From positions 1 to 30,055 of the forward strand of contig DASZLR010000038.1 in assembly GCA_035552275.1 (NCBI GenBank): a stretch of DNA of 30,055 nucleotides. The letters are read 5' to 3'. Below, piece by piece: positions 7,511 to 14,964 of the stretch. The number at the start of each line of letters is the position of its first letter. The first letter of the stretch is position 1. The position numbers and the translations under genes were made by a program. Source of the DNA: DASVLX01 sp035552275. GTDB lineage: Bacteria; Actinomycetota; Actinomycetes; Mycobacteriales; Pseudonocardiaceae. The notes under the pieces were generated by a model. It saw only the letters and a program-made list of their open reading frames with translations, was not told where the DNA came from and ran no database searches.

Positions 7511-7581
7511 TACGCAGGCAGCGCGCGACGGCGCAAATACTTTGTCCGAATGCTGGACCGGTGACCGGCTACCGGTCGGGA

Positions 7582-8670
7582 TCAGTCGGCCAGTCCGGCG
7601 TAACCGGGCTTGATCACGTTGTTGATGATGTCCAGCCGCTCGTCGAAGGAGATGAACGCGGACTTCATCGCGTTGATGGTGAACCAGCGCAGGTCGGCCC
7701 AGCCGTAGCCGAAGGTGTCCACCAGCGCGGCGAATTCGCTGGACATCGAGCAGTGGCTCATCAGCCGGTTGTCGGTGTTGACGGTGACCCGGAAGCGCAG
7801 CTTGGTGAGCAGCCCGATCGGATGATCGGCGAGCGAGGTCGCCGCGCCGGTCTGCAGATTCGAGGACGGGCACATTTCCAGCGGGATGCGCCGGTCCCGG
7901 ACATAACCGGCCAGCCGGCCCAGGGAAACCGCGCCGTCTCCATCCATCTTGATGTCGTCCACGATCCGGACGCCGTGGCCGAGTCGTTCGGCGCCGCAGT
8001 GCTGAATGGCCTCCCAGATCGACGGCAGCCCGAACGCCTCCCCCGCGTGGATGGTGAAGTGCGCGTTCTGCTGGCGCAGATACTCGAAGGCGTCCAGGTT
8101 GCGGGTGGGCGGGTAGCCGGCCTCCGGGCCGGCGATGTCGAAGCCGACCACTCCGGCGTCGCGGTAGCGGACGGCCAGGTCGGCGATCTCCATCGAGCGG
8201 GCGTTCTGCCGCATCGCGCACAGCAGGGTGCCGATCCGGATCCGCCGGCCGGTCTCGGCGGCCTTGCGCGTTCCGGACGCGAAGCCCTCCTGCACGGCCT
8301 CGACCACCGCGTCCAGGCTCAGGCCGCGCTCCACGCACAGTTCCGGCGCGTACCGCACCTCGGCGTAGACCACGCCGTCGTCGGCGAGGTCCAGCACGGC
8401 CTCCTCGGCGACCCGAACCAACGAAGCCTGGTCCTGCAACACGGCGCAGGTGTGCGCGAAGGTCTCCAGGTAGCGGACCAGCGAGCCGGAGTCGGCCGCC
8501 GCGCTGAACCAGCGGGCCAGCGTGTCCGGGTCGGTGCTCGGCAGGTCGCGGTAGCCGCCGGCCTCGGCCAGCTCGATCACCGTGCTGGGGCGCAGGCCGC
8601 CGTCGAGGTGGTCGTGCAACAGCACCTTGGGCGCGCGGCGCAGGGCCGCCGGGGTCACCGGACTCGACAT
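7582..8670 (-). CDS. add: Adenosine deaminase
   Basis: It converts (deoxy)adenosine to (deoxy)inosine in purine salvage. The zinc site begins with HDHLDGG (His19, His21), and the other catalytic stretches are present: FTIHAGE (general acid Glu), ERLGHGVR (His) and TVNTDNRLMS (Asp). The NTDN form, with Asn replacing a second Asp, is also seen in the mycobacterial enzyme. At 362 aa the length is normal. I chose ATG 8670, which leaves MSSPVTPAALRRAPKVLLHDH; 11 further codons upstream to GTG 8703 have no ribosome site. TACCGT lies exactly 6 bases before the ATG, so the mRNA may be leaderless. In mycobacteria add sits next to deoA; here about 4.6 kb separates them. Confidence 0.95.
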   Translation of the reverse strand: MSSPVTPAALRRAPKVLLHDHLDGGLRPSTVIELAEAGGYRDLPSTDPDTLARWFSAAADSGSLVRYLETFAHTCAVLQDQASLVRVAEEAVLDLADDGVVYAEVRYAPELCVERGLSLDAVVEAVQEGFASGTRKAAETGRRIRIGTLLCAMRQNARSMEIADLAVRYRDAGVVGFDIAGPEAGYPPTRNLDAFEYLRQQNAHFTIHAGEAFGLPSIWEAIQHCGAERLGHGVRIVDDIKMDGDGAVSLGRLAGYVRDRRIPLEMCPSSNLQTGAATSLADHPIGLLTKLRFRVTVNTDNRLMSHCSMSSEFAALVDTFGYGWADLRWFTINAMKSAFISFDERLDIINNVIKPGYAGLAD

Positions 8671-8676
8671 GTCGAC

Positions 8677-8682
8677 ACGGTA
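8677..8682 (-). promoter_or_regulatory. -10-like TACCGT before add
   Basis: TACCGT on the minus strand ends 6 bases before the add ATG, the spacing expected if transcription starts at the A of the start codon. I see no good -35. The same layout precedes several other genes in this window. Confidence 0.4.
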
Positions 8683-8747
8683 CTCAACCCGAATTTCCCA
8701 CACTGAACGATCTTGCTCCGGTAGAGTTCGCCGGCACGGCAGGCCGA

Positions 8748-8845
8748 AACCCGCCGACCGGGTTCCAGCGCCGCCGGGATGGGTGATGGATGAGGACAGG
8801 GAGCGATCTCCGGCACGTTATTCACTCGCTCGATCAGTGATCGAG
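8748..8845. repeat. Two dyads in the add/coiled-coil intergenic region
   Basis: The gap from 8671 to about 9022 holds no credible gene. It contains AACCCG-5-CGGGTT (8748-8764) and CTCGATCA-1-TGATCGAG (8829-8845). The second is a perfect 8+8 bp palindrome with one central base and looks like a binding site for a dimeric regulator. Either could serve add or the coiled-coil gene. Nothing else in the gap is recognisable apart from the add -10 and possible start regions near 8957 and 8979. Confidence 0.35.
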
Positions 8846-9022
8846 GTGACACTGCTCCGTTCGGCCCAGCGCCCACACTGCCGATCGTCGTATCAGGACG
8901 GTCCACTTAGCGCAGTGCCGCACAACGATGCAGTGACAAACAGGCGGGGGGTGGTGATGGCCGGTGTCCGGGTGTGGCTAGGCTCGCAGTCTCCCCTCCC
9001 CAAGGACGAAGGCGTTCCTGCC

Positions 9023-10279
9023 GTGAACGAGAACAACAGCTCCACCATGTCCTTCGACCGGATGCGCAACATGATGATGCGCGCGGCCGAGGTCCGAGAG
9101 AGCGAGCAGCAGCAGATCTTCGACGCGCTGGACGAGATTCATGCTCGGTTGGCGCCGGTGGAGACGCTGGGCGCGGTCCGCAAGCGGCTGTCCGAACTGC
9201 CCGACCGCACTGAGGTCAGCGTGCTGGCCGAGCGGCTGGATGAGGCGCTGGCCAAGCTGGAGGCGCAGGACCAGGCGATCTCCGGTGTCGGCCGCACGGT
9301 GGACTCCGTGGTCGACAAGCTGGCCAAGCCGTTCGCCGAGTTGGACGGCCGGCTCGACGGTGTGGGCAACCGGTTCGAGGGCGTGGCCATCCGGATGGAC
9401 GGCCTGGAGGACAAGCTCTCGCACCTGCACAAGCGGCTCGATGATCTCGATCACCACCTGGAACGCCAGGACGACCGGCTGCACGCGCTGCCGCGCGAGG
9501 TGCACGTCCCGCTGCGCGAGCGGCTGGACGCCCTCGAAACGACGCTGCGCGGCCGCGTGGACGAGGTGGGCGAGGGCGTGCACGAGCACATCGACGGCAC
9601 CCGCGAGGCGCTGTTCCGGTCGATCGCCGACGCCGCGGAAGCGGTGACCGGCGCGTCGAAGTCGACCGTAGACGCGGCCCGGGACGCCCTGGCGAACCGG
9701 CTCGGCGACACCCAGCAGGCGTTGACCGGCAAGGTGGACGACTCGCAGCGGGCGCTGGTCAGCAACCTGGACATGACCCGGGAGCAGTTGCACGCCAACG
9801 TGAACGGCACCCGGGACGGCCTCAAGTCGGCACTGGACGAGGCGCGCGACCTGCTGGACCCGACCGACAAGTTCCAGACCCTCGCGGAGCGGCTGGAGCA
9901 GGTCACCGGCCGGCTGGACTCGATGGCGAACCGGCTGGACGCGGTGGAGAACGGCATCGCCGGCCGGATCGGCGATCTGTCCGGGACCGTCGAGCAGGGC
10001 TTGGGCCGGGTGCGCGACACGGTGTCGCAGCGGCCGGACAACGACTCGCTGGTCACGCTGGTGCGCGACGCCAACTCCGAGTCGGAGCGCCGGCACGCCG
10101 GCCAGTTGGACGAGGCGATGGCGACGTTCGCCGAGCTCATCCTCGGTGGCGGAATGGCCTCGTCCACGCCACCGCCGCCCACCGCGCTGCCGCGGCAGCA
10201 GCGCCGGGCGCGCGGCCCGAAGCCGAAGACCAACGGCAAGGAAATCGACCTGGAGGCCGAACTCGCCGAAGGCGCGTGA
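9023..10279 (+). CDS. Long coiled-coil protein, function unknown
   Basis: About 418 aa, soluble, with almost no Cys and no membrane segment. After MSFDRMRNMMMRAAEVRESE a coiled coil runs for some 350 residues, with heptad-like Leu/Val spacing and repeats such as RLDEALAKLEAQ, RLDGVGNRFEGV, RMDGLEDKLSHL and RLDDLDHHLERQDDRL. The tail is Pro-rich and then basic (QQRRARGPKPK) with an acidic end. This could be a scaffold or a chromosome/cell-envelope organiser; no family function is known to me. The start is uncertain: GTG 9023 gives a sensible N-terminus with AAGG 10 bases upstream, whereas ATG 8957 has a G6 run 5 bases upstream and adds 22 residues. TAGGCT near 8979 could be a -10 for the shorter form. 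Confidence 0.75.
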   Translation: MNENNSSTMSFDRMRNMMMRAAEVRESEQQQIFDALDEIHARLAPVETLGAVRKRLSELPDRTEVSVLAERLDEALAKLEAQDQAISGVGRTVDSVVDKLAKPFAELDGRLDGVGNRFEGVAIRMDGLEDKLSHLHKRLDDLDHHLERQDDRLHALPREVHVPLRERLDALETTLRGRVDEVGEGVHEHIDGTREALFRSIADAAEAVTGASKSTVDAARDALANRLGDTQQALTGKVDDSQRALVSNLDMTREQLHANVNGTRDGLKSALDEARDLLDPTDKFQTLAERLEQVTGRLDSMANRLDAVENGIAGRIGDLSGTVEQGLGRVRDTVSQRPDNDSLVTLVRDANSESERRHAGQLDEAMATFAELILGGGMASSTPPPPTALPRQQRRARGPKPKTNGKEIDLEAELAEGA

Positions 10280-10298
10280 GCCTTTTCCGGTTCGCTTC

Positions 10299-10964
10299 CT
10301 AATTCTCCTTGACCACCAGGCCGATCTCGGTCGCCAATCTATCGGCGACCGAGATCGCTTGTTCTGGGGTGATCAGCGCGCCGCGCAGGGTATGCAGCCC
10401 GCGGGCGCCGGTCAGCTGGGACGCTCGTAGGTCGCAATCGTTTGCGTTGCCGGCGGCGAATTCGGTGTCGGTGAAGTCGCAGTCCAGGAACACGGCGTTG
10501 GACAGGTCGCCGGCGATCGTGGCCTCCCGAAACGAGCAGCCGACGAACGCCGCTATCTTCTTGATCTTCACGATCCTGATGGTGGCGAAATCGATCCGGC
10601 ATTCTTCGACATAAAGATCGCCGGCCTGCTCGACGGACAGCCGGAGACCGATCGCCCGGCACCGGGTCAGCTCCACCCGGTTGACGGTGGCCCGTTGAAT
10701 GGAGGCGTTGGACAGCTCCACGTCCTCGAAGATCGAGTCGATCAGGCGTAGCGGCCCGAGCCGCGCGCCGGAGAAGTCCACCCGGCGCAGCACCGAATGC
10801 GCGACCGACCCGTCGCCGGTGACCTCGGTCTGGTCAGCGGATTCCACCAGCGCGAACTCGACGTCGAAGTCCCCCGCGAAATCGGCGGTCCGCGGACGCA
10901 ACTCGTCCCGCTCCACCGCCGGCCGCCGAACCGACCGACCCGAACCCAGTTCCCGAAACATCAC
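10299..10964 (-). CDS. Pentapeptide-repeat protein
   Basis: 221 aa. From about residue 55 the sequence follows the A(D/N)LXX-type pattern loosely: VDFSGARLGPLRL, EDVELSNASIQRATV, FREATIAGDLSNAVF, DCDFTDTEFAAGNANDCDLR. This predicts a right-handed quadrilateral beta-helix. The C-terminal 35 residues (ALITPEQAISVADRLATEIG) match the segment seen after the repeats in many such proteins. Some members bind DNA gyrase or act as effectors; nothing here shows that. The start is GTG 10964 or ATG 10961. TAGGGT (10971-10976, minus) lies exactly 6 bases before the GTG, favouring a leaderless GTG start. It is convergent with the coiled-coil gene (19 bp gap) and divergent from the VapB-like gene. Confidence 0.85.
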   Translation of the reverse strand: MMFRELGSGRSVRRPAVERDELRPRTADFAGDFDVEFALVESADQTEVTGDGSVAHSVLRRVDFSGARLGPLRLIDSIFEDVELSNASIQRATVNRVELTRCRAIGLRLSVEQAGDLYVEECRIDFATIRIVKIKKIAAFVGCSFREATIAGDLSNAVFLDCDFTDTEFAAGNANDCDLRASQLTGARGLHTLRGALITPEQAISVADRLATEIGLVVKEN

Positions 10965-10970
10965 CCGGCG

Positions 10971-10976
10971 ACCCTA
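10971..10976 (-). promoter_or_regulatory. -10-like TAGGGT before the pentapeptide-repeat gene
   Basis: TAGGGT is followed by 6 bases and then GTG at 10964. This is the leaderless layout. No -35 consensus is seen. Confidence 0.4.
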
Positions 10977-11004
10977 GCCGCCATCACCGTCTCGCCCGCA
11001 TCGC

Positions 11005-11010
11005 TAATCT
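11005..11010 (+). promoter_or_regulatory. -10-like TAATCT before the VapB-like gene
   Basis: TAATCT is followed by 6 bases and ATG 11017, implying a leaderless antitoxin transcript. The pentapeptide-repeat gene's element is on the other strand about 30 bp away, so the region is a compact divergent promoter. Confidence 0.45.
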
Positions 11011-11016
11011 GGTGCC

Positions 11017-11187
11017 ATGGGGATGTCATTTGAGTCGTACGTGCGCCAGCAGTTGATGGAGCTGGCGCATCGGCGCGCCAAGGCCGAAGTGATGGCGGCC
11101 GTGCGCGAAGCTCTGGAACAGGGTCCGAGCCCGGGTGCCGATGAGAACACCATCCTCGGCAGCCTGCGGGAGCTGCGTGGTGAGTGA
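11017..11187 (+). CDS. VapB-like antitoxin, intact
   Basis: A 56-residue protein: MGMSFESYVRQQLMELAHRR, then AKAEVMAAVREALEQGPSPG, and an acidic tail ending LRELRGE. The size, the short helical body and the Pro/acidic toxin-wrapping tail fit antitoxins encoded in front of PIN-domain toxins in actinobacteria. The stop at 11185-11187 overlaps the GTG (11180) of the toxin remnant by 8 bp, the usual antitoxin-toxin overlap. No DNA-binding fold can be assigned with certainty. The frame is complete, whereas the toxin behind it is mostly missing. Confidence 0.65.
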   Translation: MGMSFESYVRQQLMELAHRRAKAEVMAAVREALEQGPSPGADENTILGSLRELRGE

Positions 11188-11421
11188 CGAGATCGTGGTC
11201 GATGCCGCGTCGCGTTGGCCGCGCGGCTGGACATGGCGCTACTCACGGGGGACGCGAAGCCGAGCGAGACCCCGACGATCGTGCGCACTGTCCCGACGCA
11301 TGCGCGCCTGGGCAATGATGTCGGCCGGATCCGGCGCGTCAGAACCCGCACCGCAGTGACGGTCCAGATCCTCTTCGATCTCGGCCAGACGTTGCCCATT
11401 CCCGTTGAAACGAGTGTCTGA
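11180..11421 (+). pseudogene. VapC-like PIN toxin reduced to its ends
   Basis: The GTG at 11180 starts MSDEIVVDA, the usual N-terminus of a PIN ribonuclease including the first catalytic Asp. The frame then passes into nonsense (ASRWPRGWTWRY...). Shifted by one frame from about 11206, the DNA reads RVALAARLDMALLTGDAK, which is the C-terminal PIN segment (normally YVALAARL...LLTxDxR with the last catalytic Asp), and runs on to a stop at 11421. The simplest reading is an internal deletion of about 90 codons joining the two ends out of frame. The product cannot be an active nuclease: the central acidic residues are gone. Family assignment rests on these two short stretches. Confidence 0.6.
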
Positions 11422-11435
11422 CCGCTCGTCGCCCG

Positions 11436-12508
11436 TCACCCGACGACCGTCGGGATCAACATGTGCCGTTCCAGATGCTCCCACGCGCACACCACGTGGT
11501 CGTCCGTGAACATTCGCGCCTTGCGCTGGGTCCACCCTCGGACAAACCGCGCCGCGCGGGCAGGGTTGCCGGCTCCACCGTGTACCGCGGCCCAGTGAGT
11601 GCTGGCGAGCAACTCGAGTTCGTACGGACCCTCGAATCCCTCCACCAAGCGAAGCGTTGGTGTCACCAGGCCGTTTCGCACATCCTTGCCCGAGTCACGG
11701 ATGAACTGCTCACTGGCGGCCAAGCCGGCCGGAGTGGGCGAGATCGGAGCGAGCTCACGCACTGGGCGAGTCCCGTCGCCAAAACCATCGAGGAACGAAC
11801 CTTCCATCTCTTGGATCAAACGACGGACCGCATCGCTGTAGGGGCCGTAAGTACCGCGAGTGAAATTCAGCCGCAATCGAGGAACCGCGAGCGTGGCGAA
11901 ATATAGCAGTTTCTGTATCTCAAGGTGGGAGGCACTAGTGGTCGGTTCGTCCGGTGCCAGGTCGATTTTCTGTGGCGCGTAGGACCGAATCATTTCAATA
12001 AGGCCTGAGCCAGCCCACGTCATTGAGACTGAGCCGCCGTGGAGCGGACGGTGGACATGCTCTGGCGGGTAGACACGGACATCGACGTCGTCAAGCACGC
12101 CGAGGTGGCGCACAATCGCTTCCTTGACGTCAGGCCAGTCAAGTCCGCCGTTACCGGCGCCCAGGGCCGGCACTGCGAGTGAACTCAGACCGAGTTCCCG
12201 CACCACCCGGATGAGATCGGCCAATCCGGCCTCGATCTCCGAGATACGTGAGCGGGCCCGCCAGTGACCTTGGTTGGGAAATTGATGATGTAGCGCGGAC
12301 TGCCCAGCTCGGCGACCGGCACAACGAACATGCGGCCAAGCCGTACCTCATCCCGTTCACATGCGACCGCATACTGACGGAAGTTCTCCGGGAATCGCCG
12401 CTTGAACTGCAAGGCAATGCCCTTGCCCATCACGCCAACGGTGTTGACTGTGTTGACCAGCGCGTCAACCTCGGCGGCCAGGAGGTCACCGGTGCGATAC
12501 GTGATCAT
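11436..12508 (-). pseudogene. darG: DarG-like DNA ADP-ribosyl glycohydrolase antitoxin, frameshifted
   Basis: DarG removes ADP-ribose from thymidine on DNA and neutralises DarT. ATG 12508, with GGGAGGAG 5 bases upstream, opens a macro domain: MITYRTGDLLAAEVDALVN, VNTVGVMGKGIALQFK, YIINFPTK. The family's catalytic Lys is Lys80, here at 12269-12271. Directly after it, two bases (12267-12268) stand where a codon is expected. The correct continuation, HWRARSRISEIEAGLADL, is one frame away and leads into VPALGAGNGGLDW and the 260-residue C-terminal half down to 11436. The whole region is 1073 bp, one base short of a clean 357-codon gene. Loss of one G from a GGG run is the likely cause. The unshifted product ends early after about 107 codons. 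A sequencing error cannot be excluded. Confidence 0.8.
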
Positions 12509-12543
12509 GGCGACTCCTCCCTTCGGCTCTCCCGCGAGTCCGA

Positions 12544-13251
12544 TCACTGGTACAGGAAGCATGGCTGCACCTCATAATGCCTGGTTCCTCCGACAGTCCG
12601 CATCGTTTGACGCGCCATGTCGTCACCTCGGGGTGTCGAAACGACCACATGAGTGATCAGAGTCACTGGAAGTCGGCCCAGGATCAGGAGCTCGGCGGCT
12701 CGGCGAGTTTGCCTGTTCAGGTCATCAGGCGTGTTACTCCACATGAACTGGGTCATGAGGTGAAAGTCGATGAACGAGCCGATCCCATCGAGATCGCGAC
12801 GGAAGCGGACGACCGGCGACGCCGCGTTGCCGTCACTGACGCACCAGGTCAGGCCCGCGTCGATCACATCCCGTATACGCACGCCGAGCATCACCAATCC
12901 CGCATGATCGCCACGGTACTGCGCCCGACCACTGATCACTGTGCGCAGCATCGGCGATCGCGGAGCGAAGTAGAAGGGCACATGATCCCCTACCGTGACA
13001 CGTGGCGGCTAGTCCGGGCCGCCAGGACGAACTGGCCGCTCCAACCGACGTCGCTTGATGTCCACGGCCCCGACACCATCCGCCGGTCGAGCTTCGCGAT
13101 CAGGCTTGAGATGGCCGTCCTGGACAATGCGGCGCAGGTTCGACCAAGTGGTGAAGTGCCAAACCAACCATTCACCCGGCGAATCGATGCGCGGCTGCGA
13201 CGAGCCGGCGGAGTCCCGGTACGTGCTCCGATACAACAGCTCACTCGCCAA
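12544..13251 (-). pseudogene. darT: DarT-like DNA ADP-ribosyltransferase toxin, interrupted by TAG
   Basis: DarT uses NAD+ to ADP-ribosylate thymidine in single-stranded DNA. The N-terminal part reads WLVWHFTTWSNLRRIVQDGH (the His/Thr/Asn NAD-binding strand) and DIKRRRLERPV. An in-frame TAG follows at 13009-13011. The same frame then continues PPRVTVGDHVPFYFAPRSPM and on to the catalytic-Glu helix RRAAELLILGRLP (Glu codon 12691-12693), ending FLYQ. A restart at GTG 12981 (GGGG upstream) would give 145 aa without the NAD pocket. No good start codon is visible: TTG 13251 or 13236 are candidates, right after the deoA stop. TCCGA-TAG-TCGGA at 13280-13292 is a small dyad in front. darG follows after 35 bp. 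Inactive as a full toxin unless the stop is suppressed. Confidence 0.75.
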
Positions 13252-13292
13252 CCACGCCCAAGCGAGCGCCGACGCCGCGTCCGATAGTCGGA

Positions 13293-14585
13293 TCAGCCGC
13301 GGAGAGTGTCGAGGACGAGCGGGGTTGGCGGCAGCGCGGAGCCAGCCGGCTCGGCGATCGTCCACGCCCCCTCCAACGCGGCCAGGGCGGCCGGCACCAG
13401 CGACGGATCGTCGGTACGCAGTTCCAGCAGCGGCTGGCCGGCCGATACCCGGTCCCCCGGTTTGGCCAGGCACAAGACGCCGGCGGCGTGCTGCACCGGA
13501 TCCTCCTTGCGCGCCCGGCCCGCGCCCAATCGCCAGGCCGCCACGCCGACCGGATAGGCATCCAACCGAGTCAACACACCATCTTCGGCCGCCTCGATCA
13601 CCCGCCGATGCCTCGCCTCGGGCAAAGTCGCGTCCGGATCGCCACCCTGAGCACGGATCATCCGCTGCCACACTTCATAGGCCCGACCGGACGCCAGCAC
13701 CACAGCCGGGTCCACATCGGACACCCCGGCCAGCGCAAGCATCTCCCGAGCCAGCGTCACCGTCAACGCGACCACATCGGCCGGCCCGCCGCCGCGCAGC
13801 ACATCCACCGCCTCGGCCACCTCGACCGCGTTGCCGACCGCGATTCCCAACGGAGTGGCCATGTCGGTGAGCACGGCGCTGACCCGAATCCCATGCTGGG
13901 TACCGATATCCACCAACGAGCGAGCCAGTTCCCGGGCGTCGTCCATTGTCTTCATGAACGCCCCGGAGCCGACCTTGACGTCCAGCACCAACGCGCCCGC
14001 GCCCTCGGCGATCTTCTTGCTCATGATCGAGCTGGCGATCAGCGGAATCGACTCGACCGTGCCGGTGACGTCACGCAGCGCGTACAGCTTGCGGTCGGCG
14101 GGGGCCAAGGTTGGCGTGGCGGCCGCGACCACCGCGCCGACATCGCCCAGCTGGGCGAGAATCTCCGCGTTGGACAGGTTCGCCCGCCAGCCTGGGATCG
14201 ACTCCAGTTTGTCCAGCGTGCCACCGGTGTGACCGAGCCCGCGCCCGGACAGCTGCGGCACGGCGACCCCGCACGCGGCCACCAGCGGCGCCAGCGTCAG
14301 GGTGATCTTGTCCCCGACCCCACCGGTCGAGTGCTTGTCCACGGTCGGCCGCGCGACGCCGGCCAGCGACAGCCGCTCGCCGGAGTCGATCATCGCGTGA
14401 GTCCACCGGGACGTCTCGCCGGCGGTCATCCCGTTGCAGCAGATCGCCATCGCCAGCGCCGCCATCTGCTCGTCCGCGACGATGCCCCGGGTGTAGGCGT
14501 CGACCACCCAGTCAATCTGGTCGTCGGTCAGCCGGCCGCCGTCCCGCTTGACCCGAATGACGTCCACCGCGGCGAAATCGGTCAT
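13293..14585 (-). CDS. deoA: Thymidine phosphorylase (pyrimidine-nucleoside phosphorylase)
   Basis: It cleaves thymidine/deoxyuridine with phosphate to base and deoxyribose 1-phosphate. 430 aa. Phosphate-binding KHSTGGVGDK and substrate-loop SGRGLGHTGGTLDKLESIPG are intact, as is the helical N-domain dimer part (GGRLTDDQIDWVVDAYTRG). The C-terminal domain (KEDPVQHAAGVLC, GQPLLELRTDD) is complete. The start is ATG 14585 (MTDFAAVDVIRVKRDG); its A overlaps the TGA of cdd (ATGA), so translation is coupled. An extra 40 upstream codons in frame lie inside cdd and are not used. It ends 41 bp before the degraded darT. Confidence 0.96.
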   Translation of the reverse strand: MTDFAAVDVIRVKRDGGRLTDDQIDWVVDAYTRGIVADEQMAALAMAICCNGMTAGETSRWTHAMIDSGERLSLAGVARPTVDKHSTGGVGDKITLTLAPLVAACGVAVPQLSGRGLGHTGGTLDKLESIPGWRANLSNAEILAQLGDVGAVVAAATPTLAPADRKLYALRDVTGTVESIPLIASSIMSKKIAEGAGALVLDVKVGSGAFMKTMDDARELARSLVDIGTQHGIRVSAVLTDMATPLGIAVGNAVEVAEAVDVLRGGGPADVVALTVTLAREMLALAGVSDVDPAVVLASGRAYEVWQRMIRAQGGDPDATLPEARHRRVIEAAEDGVLTRLDAYPVGVAAWRLGAGRARKEDPVQHAAGVLCLAKPGDRVSAGQPLLELRTDDPSLVPAALAALEGAWTIAEPAGSALPPTPLVLDTLRG

Positions 14586-14962
14586 CGACTGTCCATTGTG
14601 AACGCATCGGGCAGGACATCGCGCATCGGACGGGCTCCTTGCGGCGTGTCGAGCAGGCAGTCCGGGCCGCCCAGTTCGTAGATGATCTGCCGGCACCGGC
14701 CGCACGGCATCAGCAGTTCACCGGCGTCGCTTCGGCAGGCGACCGCGACGAACCGGCCCCCGCCGGTCAGCCACAGCTGTCCGGCCATGGTGCACTCCGC
14801 GCACAGTGTCAGCCCGTACGAGGCGTTCTCCACGTTGCAGCCGACCACCACCCGGCCGTCGTCGCACACCGCGGCCGACCCGACCCGCAGGCCCGAGTAC
14901 CGGCAGTACGCGTGGCCGGCGGCCTCGATCGCGGCCGTGCGCAGCGGATCCCAGTCGACCAT
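14582..14962 (-). CDS. cdd: Cytidine deaminase
   Basis: It converts (deoxy)cytidine to (deoxy)uridine in pyrimidine salvage. 126 aa, the usual size of the small tetrameric form. The zinc site is visible as LCAECTMAGQL (Cys and catalytic Glu) and MPCGRCRQI (two Cys); GCNVENASYGLTLC carries substrate-binding Asn/Glu. The ATG at 14962 is 2 bp after the stop of the permease gene, so the gene is in the same transcript. Its stop overlaps the start of deoA. The frame stays open far upstream (to 16729) antisense-like within the permease gene, but this is a GC artefact. Confidence 0.96.
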   Translation of the reverse strand: MVDWDPLRTAAIEAAGHAYCRYSGLRVGSAAVCDDGRVVVGCNVENASYGLTLCAECTMAGQLWLTGGGRFVAVACRSDAGELLMPCGRCRQIIYELGGPDCLLDTPQGARPMRDVLPDAFTMDSR

Positions 14963-14964
14963 GG

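Noticed and set aside
8582..9022. Coiled-coil protein extended to start at 8582
   Set aside because: The extra residues overlap add on the other strand and show no coding pattern; starts at 8957 or 9023 are better supported.
13252..13671. darT extended upstream into deoA
   Set aside because: The translation before about residue 140 is Gly/Arg-rich shadow of deoA; the DarT-like part begins after the deoA stop.
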